Source: Micromonospora mirobrigensis (GTDB lineage Bacteria; Actinomycetota; Actinomycetes; Mycobacteriales; Micromonosporaceae). From it: a DNA stretch of 64,000 nucleotides. Each line of letters begins with the position of its first letter. The first letter of the stretch is position 1. The notes beneath the pieces were generated by a model that was not told where the DNA came from, searched no databases, and saw only the letters and a program-made list of their open reading frames with translations. The stretch spans positions 248,001 through 312,000 of the forward strand of contig NZ_FMCX01000007.1 of assembly GCF_900091555.1 (NCBI RefSeq). The letters run 5' to 3'. Below are positions 37,162 through 46,100 of the stretch, piece after piece. Made by a program: the position numbers and the translations under genes.

Positions 37162-38370
37162 ATGAGCGACTGGACTGCCTTCGGACGGGTGGACGAGGAC
37201 GGCACCGTCTACGTCAAGACCGCCGAGGGCGAGCGGGTGGTCGGATCCTGGCAGGCGGGGGCGCCCGAGGAGGGGTTGGCCCACTTCGCCCGCCGCTACG
37301 CCGACCTGGTCACCGAGGTTGACCTGACCGAGGCGCGGCTCAACTCGGGCGCCGCGGACGCCGGCCACTCGCTGACCACGATCAAGCGGATCCGGGCCAC
37401 GCTGCCCGAGGCGCACGTCGTCGGCGACATCGACGCCCTGGTGGCGCGGCTGGACAAGCTCGCCGTGGTGGCCGAGGAGAAGGCCGGGGAGGCCCGTGCC
37501 GCCCGCGACGCCGCCCGTACCGAGGCGCTGGCCCGCAAGACCGCCCTGGTGGAGGAGGCGGAGAAGCTGGCCGCCGAGTCGACCGGCTGGAAGACCGCCG
37601 GGGACCGGCTCAAGGAGATCCTCGACGAGTGGAAGACCATCCGCGGGGTCGACAAGAAGGCCGACGGTGAGCTCTGGAAGCGGTTCGCCGCCGCCCGGGA
37701 CGGCTTCACCCGCCGGCGCGGCGCCCACTTTGCCACCCTGGACCAGCAGCGCAAGCAGGCGCAGCAGGTCAAGGAGGAGCTGGTCGCCGAGGCCGAGAAG
37801 CTCAAGGACTCCACCGAGTGGGCGGCCACCGCAAACCAGCTCAAGGAGCTGATGAACCAGTGGAAGGCCGCGCCGCGGGCTTCCAAGGAGGCCGAGCAGA
37901 AGCTCTGGGAGAAGTTCCGGGCCGCCCAGGACGCCTTCTTCAGCCGCCGCAGCGAGGTCTTCTCCGCCCGGGACAACGAGCAGAAGGTCAACCTGGAGCG
38001 CAAGCAGGCGCTGCTGGCCGAGGCCGAGGCGCTCGACGTCGACGGCGACCCGAAGGGCGCCCAGGCCAAGCTGCGGGAGATCCAGGCGCAGTGGCACGAG
38101 GCCGGTCGGGTGCCCCGCGAGGCCGCCGCCGGGCTGGAGCGCCGGCTGCGCGCCATCGACGACAAGGTCCGCGAGGTGATGGACTCGGCGTGGCGGCGTA
38201 CCACCAAGGAGGACAACCCGCTGCTGGCCCAGATGCGGGCGCAGGTCGCGGAGGCCGAGGAGCGGCTGGCCCGCGCGCAGGCCGCCGGTGACGCCCGCCG
38301 GGTCAAGGAGGCCGAGCAGGCCCTCGCCTCCAAGCGCCAGTTCCTCCAGCTCGCCGAACAGGCCGGCTGA
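37162..38370 (+). CDS. DUF349 family coiled-coil protein
   Basis: A 402-residue soluble protein. Three or more DUF349 repeats (for example TGWKTAGDRLKEILDEWKTI, STEWAATANQLKELMNQWK, GAQAKLREIQAQWHEAG) are embedded in long charged coiled coils, after a short beta-rich start MSDWTAFGRVDEDGTVYVKT. The family is conserved in actinobacteria; proposed roles include nucleic-acid or stress-related functions but none is firm. The ATG at 37162 has GAGGA upstream; an alternative ATG at 37084 would add 26 basic residues. A hairpin terminator follows. Confidence 0.87.
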   Translation: MSDWTAFGRVDEDGTVYVKTAEGERVVGSWQAGAPEEGLAHFARRYADLVTEVDLTEARLNSGAADAGHSLTTIKRIRATLPEAHVVGDIDALVARLDKLAVVAEEKAGEARAARDAARTEALARKTALVEEAEKLAAESTGWKTAGDRLKEILDEWKTIRGVDKKADGELWKRFAAARDGFTRRRGAHFATLDQQRKQAQQVKEELVAEAEKLKDSTEWAATANQLKELMNQWKAAPRASKEAEQKLWEKFRAAQDAFFSRRSEVFSARDNEQKVNLERKQALLAEAEALDVDGDPKGAQAKLREIQAQWHEAGRVPREAAAGLERRLRAIDDKVREVMDSAWRRTTKEDNPLLAQMRAQVAEAEERLARAQAAGDARRVKEAEQALASKRQFLQLAEQAG

Positions 38371-38383
38371 CCCGTACCACCCC

Positions 38384-38419
38384 CGGAAGCCCCCGCCCCT
38401 CACGGGCCGGGGGCTTCCG
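38384..38419 (+). terminator. Hairpin terminator after the DUF349 gene
   Basis: A perfect 12-bp stem (38384-38395 with 38408-38419) 14 bases past the stop, with a 12-base C-rich loop that can pair further. Confidence 0.87.
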
Positions 38420-38438
38420 CATGTCCCCCCACGCCCAA

Positions 38439-38516
38439 GATCGGCGCAACTTCACCGAAGAAGCTGCCTCGACCCGGCCGGAGGCGGCAACTTCCCCGAA
38501 GTTGCGGCGGCCGATC
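38439..38516. repeat. Complex palindromic element with GCAACTTC/GAAGTTGC arms
   Basis: GATCGGCGCAACTTC (38439-38453) is mirrored by GAAGTTGC-GGCG-GCCGATC (38498-38516), a 15-base arm with a four-base bulge. A nested palindrome GCAACTTCC/CCGAAGTTGC occupies 38487-38505. It is distinct in sequence from the GTTGATCA family. Confidence 0.8.
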
Positions 38517-38537
38517 CGGAGGGGAGGGAGGTGGCGG

Positions 38538-38566
38538 TTGACGCATCGAGGTGGGCTGATCAGAAT
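38538..38566 (+). promoter_or_regulatory. Candidate promoter upstream of the GH5 cellulase gene
   Basis: TTGACG (38538-38543) and CAGAAT (38561-38566) are 17 bases apart. If used, the leader before the ATG at 38773 would be about 200 bases. The rest of 38567-38772 shows no gene. Confidence 0.4.
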
Positions 38567-38772
38567 GGGGCTCGGAGCCAGGTTCCGACACCGGCACGAG
38601 GGCACCGGCGGCCGATCGGCCGGCGGAGAGCGCCGGTGCTCCCCTTCGCGAGTGGCCGTCCACGTGACCGGCCCGTCGTGCGCTGCGCGCGTACCCGATG
38701 ACGGGCGGGCCGTCCTCCTGGTCCAACCGTCCGCGGCGGCTGTGCCGCGCGGACATCCGAAGTGGAGCTCCG

Positions 38773-40422
38773 ATGCACCGACCCACCGCCCTCGGTGGCG
38801 CGCTCACCGTGCTCGCCACCGCCGCGGCCGGCGTCCTCGTCGCCGCCGCCGTCAGCACCACCCCGGCCGCCGCCGCTGTCGGCGGTACCGGCACCGGCTA
38901 CCTGCACACCAGCGGGAGCAAGATCGTCGACAGTACGGGGACCACCGTCCGGCTCACCGGCATCAACTGGTTCGGCATGGAGACCGACAACAAGACGTTC
39001 CACGGTCTCTGGTCGAGCAACCCGTGGCGCGGGCAGCTCGACACGATGGCCCGGCTCGGCTACAACACCCTGCGCATCCCGTACTCGAACGACGCCCTGA
39101 AGCCCGGCGCCACCGCCAGCGGCATCAACGACTTCGTCAACCCGGACCTGGTGGGGCTCTCTCCACTCCAGATCCTCGACAAGGTCATCGACTACGCCGG
39201 CGGCAAGGGGATGCGGGTCATCCTGGACCGGCACCGCCCGACCTCGGCCGGACAGTCGCCGCTCTGGTACACCTCGACGGTCTCCGAGGCGACCTGGATC
39301 GCGGACTGGAAGATGCTCGCCCAGCGGTACGCGAACAACCCGACCGTGATCGGCGCCGACCTGCACAACGAGCCGCACGCCGAGGGCACCAACCCGGCCG
39401 CGACCGGCGCCTGCTGGGGCTGCGGTGACACCGCTCGGGACTGGCGGCTGGCCGCCGAGCGGGCCGGCAACGCGATCCTCGGGGTGCAGCCGAACTGGCT
39501 GATCTTCGTCGAGGGGGTGAGCTGCCCCAGCGGCGGCCTGTCGAACGTCTGGGACGGCGACACCAGCAACGACGAGGACTGCGGCTGGTGGGGTGGCAAC
39601 CTGTCGAAGGCCGGGCAGTTCCCGGTCCGGCTGAACGTGGCCAACCGGCTGGTCTACTCGCCGCACGAGTACGCCACCTCGGTCTACCACCAGGCCTGGT
39701 TCGACGACCCGACGTACCCGGCGAACATGCCGGGCATCTGGGACAAGTACTGGGGTTACCTCTACAAGCAGAACATCGCGCCGATCATGATGGGCGAGTT
39801 CGGCACCACGTTGCAGGACCCGAAGGACAAGGTCTGGCTGCAGAACCTGCTGGCGTACACCGGGACCGGGGTGAACGGGATGTCGTTCACCTACTGGTCG
39901 TGGAACCCGAACTCGGGTGACACCGGCGGCATCGCCAACGACGACTGGACGACGATCAACCAGGCGAAGCAGGACATCATCTCGCCGTACCTGATCCCGC
40001 CGGTGGGTGGTGGTGGCAACCCGTCGCCGACCCCGACCTCGCCGTCGCCGACCCCCACGTCGCCGTCGCCGTCGCCGACCTCGCCGTCCCCGTCACCGAC
40101 GACGCCGACCCCGAGCGGGGCGTGCACGGCGAGCTACAAGCAGGCCAACGCCTGGGCCGGCGGCTTCCAGGGTGAGCTGACGGTGAAGAACACCGGCACC
40201 GGCACGTTGAACCCGTGGACCGCGACCTGGACCTGGCCGTCCGGGGTGACCCTGGCCAGCGGCTGGAACGCCACCGTCACCCAGTCCGGCAGCACGGTCA
40301 CCGCCGCCGCACCGGACTGGGCGAGGACCCTCGCGCCGGGCGCGTCGGTGACGATCGGCTTCACCGCCAACGGCTCGGCGTCCGCGCCGGGCGCGGTGAA
40401 GCTCAACGGCGCCGCCTGCTGA
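38773..40422 (+). CDS. Secreted GH5 endoglucanase with C-terminal CBM2
   Basis: A 549-residue cellulase. A signal peptide covers about residues 1-35. The GH5 catalytic domain (about 38-408) carries the acid/base Glu200 (DLHNEP) and nucleophile Glu342 (MMGEFG), with LDRHRP at 151-156. A Pro/Ser/Thr linker (411-448) built of PTSPSP-type repeats joins it to a family 2 cellulose-binding module (450-549, bounded by Cys451 and the terminal Cys549, with the conserved surface tryptophans WAGGFQGEL and WPSGV). It would degrade cellulose outside the cell. It is a single-gene unit flanked by a palindromic element and a terminator, placed between miaB and the miaA operon. Confidence 0.95.
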   Translation: MHRPTALGGALTVLATAAAGVLVAAAVSTTPAAAAVGGTGTGYLHTSGSKIVDSTGTTVRLTGINWFGMETDNKTFHGLWSSNPWRGQLDTMARLGYNTLRIPYSNDALKPGATASGINDFVNPDLVGLSPLQILDKVIDYAGGKGMRVILDRHRPTSAGQSPLWYTSTVSEATWIADWKMLAQRYANNPTVIGADLHNEPHAEGTNPAATGACWGCGDTARDWRLAAERAGNAILGVQPNWLIFVEGVSCPSGGLSNVWDGDTSNDEDCGWWGGNLSKAGQFPVRLNVANRLVYSPHEYATSVYHQAWFDDPTYPANMPGIWDKYWGYLYKQNIAPIMMGEFGTTLQDPKDKVWLQNLLAYTGTGVNGMSFTYWSWNPNSGDTGGIANDDWTTINQAKQDIISPYLIPPVGGGGNPSPTPTSPSPTPTSPSPSPTSPSPSPTTPTPSGACTASYKQANAWAGGFQGELTVKNTGTGTLNPWTATWTWPSGVTLASGWNATVTQSGSTVTAAAPDWARTLAPGASVTIGFTANGSASAPGAVKLNGAAC

Positions 40423-40427
40423 GACGC

Positions 40428-40461
40428 CGACGGCCGGGACCCCACCGGGTCCCGGCCGTCG
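40428..40461. terminator. Hairpin terminator between the cellulase gene and miaB
   Basis: A perfect 15-bp stem (40428-40442 with 40447-40461), four-base loop CACC, between convergent stops. Confidence 0.9.
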
Positions 40462-40470
40462 ACAGTGCGG

Positions 40471-41949
40471 TCAGTGCGCGGAGCAGGCCCCGGCCGGTGC
40501 CGGCGGCGTGGCCGGCGCGCCGACCGTGGGCAGCCCGAGCAACACCCCGGGAGTACGCGGGGAACGGCCCGCCTCGGCCGCGTCCCCGGCCCGGGTACGC
40601 CGGTGCGACAGCGGCTCCCCGTCGGCGTTGAGGTGGTGCGGGGCGGCGTACGTGACGGTGGTGTGCACGATGTCACCGGGCCGGATCTGCCCGGCCAGCG
40701 AGCCGGCGTCGAAGTGGACCAGGCGGCCGTCGCGGGCCCGGCCGGACATCCGGCCGGTGCGCTCGTCCTTGCGCCCCTCGCCGACGGCGACCAGCACCTC
40801 GACGGTCTCCCCCACCAGCCGCTTGTTCTCCGCCCAGGTGATCTCCTCCACCGTGGCGATCAGCCGGTCGTAGCGCTCCTGCACGACCTGCTTGGGCAGC
40901 TGGCCGTCCATGGTGGCGGCCGGGGTGCCGGGGCGCTTGGAGTACTGGAAGGTGAACGCCGAGGAGAACCGGGACTCGCGCACCACGTCCAGGGTGCGCT
41001 GGAAGTCGTCCTCGGTCTCACCGGGGAAGCCGACGATGATGTCGGTGGTGATCGCCGCGTCGGGCATCGCCGCCCGCACCTTGGAGATGATGCCGAGGTA
41101 TTTCTCCGACCGGTACGACCGGCGCATCGCCCTGAGCACGTCGTCGGAGCCGGACTGCAACGGCATGTGCAGCGAGTGGCAGACGTTCGGTGTCTCGGCC
41201 ATCGCGGCGATCACGTCGTCGGTGAAGTCCTTCGGGTGCGGGCTGGTGAACCGGACCCGCTCCAGGCCGTCGATGTCGCCGCAGGCACGCAGCAGCTTGC
41301 CGAACGCGTACCGGTCTCCGAACTCCACGCCGTAGGAGTTGACGTTCTGCCCGAGCAGGGTCACCTCCAGCACACCGGAGTCGACCAGGGCGCGCACCTC
41401 GGAGAGGATGTCGCCGGGGCGGCGATCCTTCTCCTTGCCGCGCAGCGACGGCACGATGCAGAAGGTGCAGGTGTTGTTGCAGCCCACCGAGATCGACACC
41501 CAGCCGGCGTACGTCGACTCGCGGCGGGTGGGCAGCGTGGAGGGGAAGACGTCGAGGGACTCCAGGATCTCCACCTCGGCGGCGGCGTTGTGCCGGGCCC
41601 GCTCCAGCAGCACCGGCAGCGAGCCGATGTTGTGGGTGCCGAAGACCACGTCCACCCAGGGCGCCTTGCGGACGATCTCGCCGCGGTCCTTCTGGGCCAG
41701 GCAGCCGCCGACGGCGATCTGCATCTCGCGGTGCTTGTCCTTGACCGGGCGGAGCCGGCCGAGGTTGCCGTAGAGCCGGTTGTCGGCGTTCTCCCGGACC
41801 GCGCAGGTGTTGAAGACCACCACGTCGGGGGTCTCGTCCCCGCCGGGTGCGCGCACGTATCCCGCCTGCTCCAGCAGGCCGGAGATGCGTTCGGAGTCGT
41901 GCACGTTCATCTGGCAGCCGTACGTCACGACGTTGTAGGTCCTAGCCAC
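40471..41949 (-). CDS. miaB: tRNA-2-methylthio-N6-dimethylallyladenosine synthase
   Basis: A 492-residue radical SAM methylthiotransferase that converts i6A37 of tRNA to ms2i6A. The UPF0004 cluster cysteines are Cys12, Cys49 and Cys83, and the radical SAM cluster is Cys157, Cys161 and Cys164 (CNNTCTFC). A TRAM domain follows (RLVGETVEVLVAVGEG). The C-terminal 50 residues after TYAAPHHL are an Ala/Pro-rich extension typical of actinobacterial forms. It modifies the product of MiaA, encoded on the same strand further on. Confidence 0.97.
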   Translation of the reverse strand: MARTYNVVTYGCQMNVHDSERISGLLEQAGYVRAPGGDETPDVVVFNTCAVRENADNRLYGNLGRLRPVKDKHREMQIAVGGCLAQKDRGEIVRKAPWVDVVFGTHNIGSLPVLLERARHNAAAEVEILESLDVFPSTLPTRRESTYAGWVSISVGCNNTCTFCIVPSLRGKEKDRRPGDILSEVRALVDSGVLEVTLLGQNVNSYGVEFGDRYAFGKLLRACGDIDGLERVRFTSPHPKDFTDDVIAAMAETPNVCHSLHMPLQSGSDDVLRAMRRSYRSEKYLGIISKVRAAMPDAAITTDIIVGFPGETEDDFQRTLDVVRESRFSSAFTFQYSKRPGTPAATMDGQLPKQVVQERYDRLIATVEEITWAENKRLVGETVEVLVAVGEGRKDERTGRMSGRARDGRLVHFDAGSLAGQIRPGDIVHTTVTYAAPHHLNADGEPLSHRRTRAGDAAEAGRSPRTPGVLLGLPTVGAPATPPAPAGACSAH

Positions 41950-42136
41950 CTGCTCGGCGCCCCTTTCCTCGGGCTACCAGGGTAGCGGCCCACCCGGCCG
42001 ACCCGTCCGCCCGGCATTGACCCGGCGGCCCATGGCGGGGGCATCCGCCGGGCAGTACGCTGCACAGCAGGACTGTGTTCTGGGCGGTTTCGGGGTCTTT
42101 GCACCACCGATACGCGTCTCCGACTCGGGGGAGCAC

Positions 42137-43069
42137 ATGACGAACCCGCGGGAGGCCACCGTGACGCTACAAAACGCGGCAGAGCGCATCGTCGTCGCCG
42201 GCGACGGGCGGCGACTCGCGGTGGAGACCTCCGGCGCCCCGGACGGGCCGGTGGTGTTCCTGCTGCACGGCACCCCGGGCAGCCGCAGCGGCCCCCGCCC
42301 CCGTCCGGTGGTGCTCTACCGCCTCGGGGTGCACCTGGTCTGCTACGACCGGCCCGGGTACGGCGACTCCGACCGGCAGGAGGGCCGTCGGGTGGCCGAC
42401 GCGGCGGCCGACGTGGCGGCGATCGCCGACGCGCTCGGCATCGACCGGTTCGCCGTGGTGGGCCGCTCCGGTGGCGGGCCGCACGCCCTGGCCTGCGCGG
42501 CGCTGCTGCCCGAGCGGGTGACCCGGGCCGCGGTGCTGGTCGGCCTCGCCCCGGCCGGCGCGCCCGACCTGGACTGGTACTCCGGCATGACCGACGGCAA
42601 CGTCGACGACTTCGGGCTGGCCGACGAGGACGCCGCCGAGCTGAAGCTGTCGTTGACCGAACGGGCCCGCAACGCCCAACGGGACCCGATGACCCTGCTC
42701 GAGGTGCTCCGGCCGCAACTCAGCGAGTCCGACATCCGGGTGGTGGACGACGTGACGATCCGTCGCCTGCTCACCGACATGTACGCCGAGGCCCTGCGGC
42801 ACGGCCCGGACGGCTGGATCGACGACGTGCTCGCCCTGCGCCGCGCCTGGGACTTCGACCTCGGCGCCATCCGGGCGCCAGTCCGGCTCTGGCACGGCGA
42901 GCAGGACCGCTTCTCCCCGGTGGCACACTCCCGGTGGCTGGCGGACCGGATCGCCAACGCCGAGGTCCAGGTGCAGCCCGGCGCCGCGCACTTCGGCGCG
43001 GTGGAGATCCTGCCGCAGACCCTCGCCTGGCTCACCACTCCCGAACTGGCCACCACCCCGCAGCTCTGA
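42137..43069 (+). CDS. Alpha/beta hydrolase
   Basis: A 310-residue hydrolase of the alpha/beta fold. Oxyanion-hole HGTPGSR, nucleophile elbow GRSGGG (serine), acid in HGEQDRFSP and histidine in AAHFGAVE form a complete triad. There is a cap region at about 145-225. No signal peptide is visible. GGGGGAG three bases before the ATG at 42137 supports the start. Substrate unknown. It is divergent from miaB and ends at a hairpin facing the Fxs operon. Confidence 0.88.
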   Translation: MTNPREATVTLQNAAERIVVAGDGRRLAVETSGAPDGPVVFLLHGTPGSRSGPRPRPVVLYRLGVHLVCYDRPGYGDSDRQEGRRVADAAADVAAIADALGIDRFAVVGRSGGGPHALACAALLPERVTRAAVLVGLAPAGAPDLDWYSGMTDGNVDDFGLADEDAAELKLSLTERARNAQRDPMTLLEVLRPQLSESDIRVVDDVTIRRLLTDMYAEALRHGPDGWIDDVLALRRAWDFDLGAIRAPVRLWHGEQDRFSPVAHSRWLADRIANAEVQVQPGAAHFGAVEILPQTLAWLTTPELATTPQL

Positions 43070-43105
43070 CCGCAACCCGCCCGGCGGGGGAAGGCCGGCG
43101 GAGAA

Positions 43106-43141
43106 GCCTGCCGGTCCCGCGAGGAAGCCGGCCCGGCAGGC
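43106..43141. terminator. Hairpin between the hydrolase gene and the fxs operon
   Basis: GCCTGCCGG (43106-43114) pairs with CCGGCAGGC (43133-43141) around an 18-base loop, between convergent stops. Confidence 0.65.
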
Positions 43142-43170
43142 GGGAAGGCCGGCCGGGTCGCGGCGCGCGG

Positions 43171-46100
43171 TCAGAACGGGTTCGGGTCGATCACCCGGAC
43201 CACCAGCCGCCGCTCCCGCAGCGTCTGCACGCTCGGGTGCTCCTGCCCGATCACCTCGGCGAGCCGGTCGGCGGCGGCGTCGACGTCGGCCTCCGCCGCG
43301 CCGGCGTCGGCCCGGCCGGCGACCAGGGCGAGGTCACCCAGGCAGCGCAGGGTGTCCGGGTGGGTCGCGCCGATGGCGTGGGTGAGCCGCCCGGCGGTGT
43401 CCCGCAGCCGGTCCCGGGCCGGCGCCCACTCCCCCTCCTCGGCGAGGCAGACCGCGTGGTTGACCTCCGCGGCGAGGGTGTGCGGATGGTCCGGGCCGAG
43501 CACCTTGCGCAGCTCGTCCACCGCCCGGCCGGCGGTGCCGCGGGCCTCGGACCGGCGGCCGAGGGCGCGTTCGGCGGCGGACCGGTTGCTCAACGTGGCC
43601 AGCGTGTGCGGGTGCGTCGGGCCGAGGTGCAGCTCCTCCTCGTAGGCGCGGGCCACCGCGGCCATCTCGCTCAACGCCCGGGCCTCGTCGTTGACCGCGA
43701 GCAGGTTCGCCGCCCGGCTCGACCGGCAGGCCACGGTGTCCGGGTTGGTCGGCCCGAACCGTTCGGTCAGCGTCCGGTAGGCGGCCTCGAACATCGGCGC
43801 GGCGTCGGCGGGCCGGCCCACGCTGCGCAGCGAGACCGCCAGGTTGACCTGGGCGACGAGGGTGAGCTGGTCCTCGCCGCCCAGCACCTGGACGTAGCGG
43901 TCGTAGACCTCGCGGAGCAGGAGCACCGACTTCTCGTACTCGCCGGCCTCCCGCAGGTCGCCGCCGAGCCGGACCGCGGAGAGCAACGTGTACGGGTTGG
44001 TCGGGCCCAGCACCAGCCGGCGCCGCTGGTGCACCTCGTCGTCCCAGCGCCGCGCCGACCGGTAGTCCCCGACCAGCCGATAGGAGGCGGCCAGGTTGTT
44101 GGCGGCGCTCAACGTCCGCCGGTCGTCCTCGCCGAGCACCTGCACCCAGGAGGCGTAGGTGGAGCGGTCCCGTTCCAGCGCCTCGGCGTACCGGCCGAGG
44201 GCCCGCAGGTCCCCGGCGAGGCTGCCGGCCGTCATCAGCGAGTGCGGGTGCAGCTCGCCGAGGAGCTGCCGCTGCTCGGCGAGGACCGTCTCGTCGAGGT
44301 CCCGCGCCTCGGTGAAGCGGCCGAGGCTGCGCAGGATGTTCGCCCGGTTGAACCGCAGGTGCAGCAGCTGCCGGGGCAGCGCGGCGCCGCCGTCCGGGCC
44401 GGTGGCCTGCGCCGACCAGATCTCGTCGACCCGCCGGCTGAACTCGTCGGCCTGGTTGAGGCCGCCGCGCTGCCAGAGGTAGCGCACCCGGTCGATCAGC
44501 AGCTGGCGGACCGTCTCCTCGGGGCAGGTCAGCGCCTCCGACACCTCCAGGTGCGGCCAGAGCATCCGCAGCCGGGGCCAGGTGCCCGGGTCGTCGACGT
44601 CGCCGCGCGGGCGGGACGCGGCCAGCACCAGGTGGACCTGGTGCCGGGCCTCGGTGACCTCCTCGGTGGTCATCCGGTCCCGGACCACCGCCTGCAACAG
44701 CCGGTGCACCTGGATCCGGCCGCCCTGGACGTCCAGCTTGAGCAGGGCGAGGCGGTTGATCTGCTGGACCAGGGCGCCGCGGACCAGCCGTTCGGAGACC
44801 GCCGGGTCGTACGGCACCAGGGCGGCGGCCATCTCGTCGCTGTAGATCAGCTCCAGGGCGATCTCCGGCGCGAGCACCGAGCAGAGCTGCAACAGCCGGT
44901 ACGCGGCCGGCGCCTGGTCGCGCAGCCGGTTGAGCGACAGGTCCCAGGTGGCCTCCACCGACAGCGCGCTCGGCCCGTGCCGTTCGATCAGCCGCAGGTA
45001 GTCGGGGACGGGCGTGCCGGTCTCGGCCAGCCAGGCGCCCGCGGCGGCGACCGCGATCGGCAGGTCACCGAGGGCGTCGGCCACCCGGTCGGCCTCCTCG
45101 GCGCTGATCGCCGGGACCCGCTGGGCGAGGTGCGCGACGCTCTCCGCCCGGTCGAAGACGTCGACCTGGATCGGGTTGGCCCGTTCCCCCCACGCCCGGT
45201 TGCGGGAGGTGAGCAGGACGTGGCCGGTCGGTCCCTGCGGCAGGAACTGCTCGATGTGCTCCAGCTCCTCGGCGTTGTCGAAGACGACCAGCCACCGTTC
45301 GTGGGGCCGTCCCCGGCCGAGCGCCTGGAGGGTGTTGCGCACCGAGTCCGGCAGCGTCGGGCCGGCCGGCACGTCGAGGCGGGCGCCCAGGTCGGCCAGG
45401 GCGGTGTCGACGAACTGCGGCGGGTCCGCCACGATCCACCAGACCACGTCGTACGCGCCGCGGTAGCGGTAGACGTACTCGAGGGCGAGCTGGGTCTTGC
45501 CGACGCCGCCCATGCCCTGGAGGGCGACGGGGAGCACCACCGCGCTGCGCCCGCTCTGCAGTTGCCGGCGCAGCTCGGCCAGGTCGTCCTCCCGGCCGGT
45601 GAACCGGGCGTTGCGGTTGGGGGCGTTGAAGACGATCGGATCGGCGCCCGGGTAGCGGGTGCCGCCGGCCGGCGCGCCCTGGGCGGCGGCCGGCACCGGC
45701 CGGCCGACCAGCCGCAGCACCCGCTCCACCGCCGTCTCGGCGCTGACGTTTACCAGGTGGGTGGCGGACTGCGCCGGGAACTCGGCCAGCGGGCGCAGGT
45801 CGGCCACGTAGACGGCGAGGGCGGTCGAGCCGGTGCTCGGCTCGCGGGGCGGCAGGCCGCCCGGCGGGGTGGCCAGGTAGGCCGGGGAGACCACGGTCAG
45901 GGTCCGGGGCGCCGGGGTGGCCGCCGAGCCGACCGCCGAGCCGGGGTCGACCACCCGCATCCCGGCGGAGCTGAGCACCCGTTCCAGCCACTCCGCCCAG
46001 ACCGCGTCCTCCGGGGCGTAGCGGAGCACGATCTGGTCGTCGACGGCCTCGGCGCGGCGGCGGAACCGGGCCTTGCCCCGTTCTCGGACGGACTCCACCA

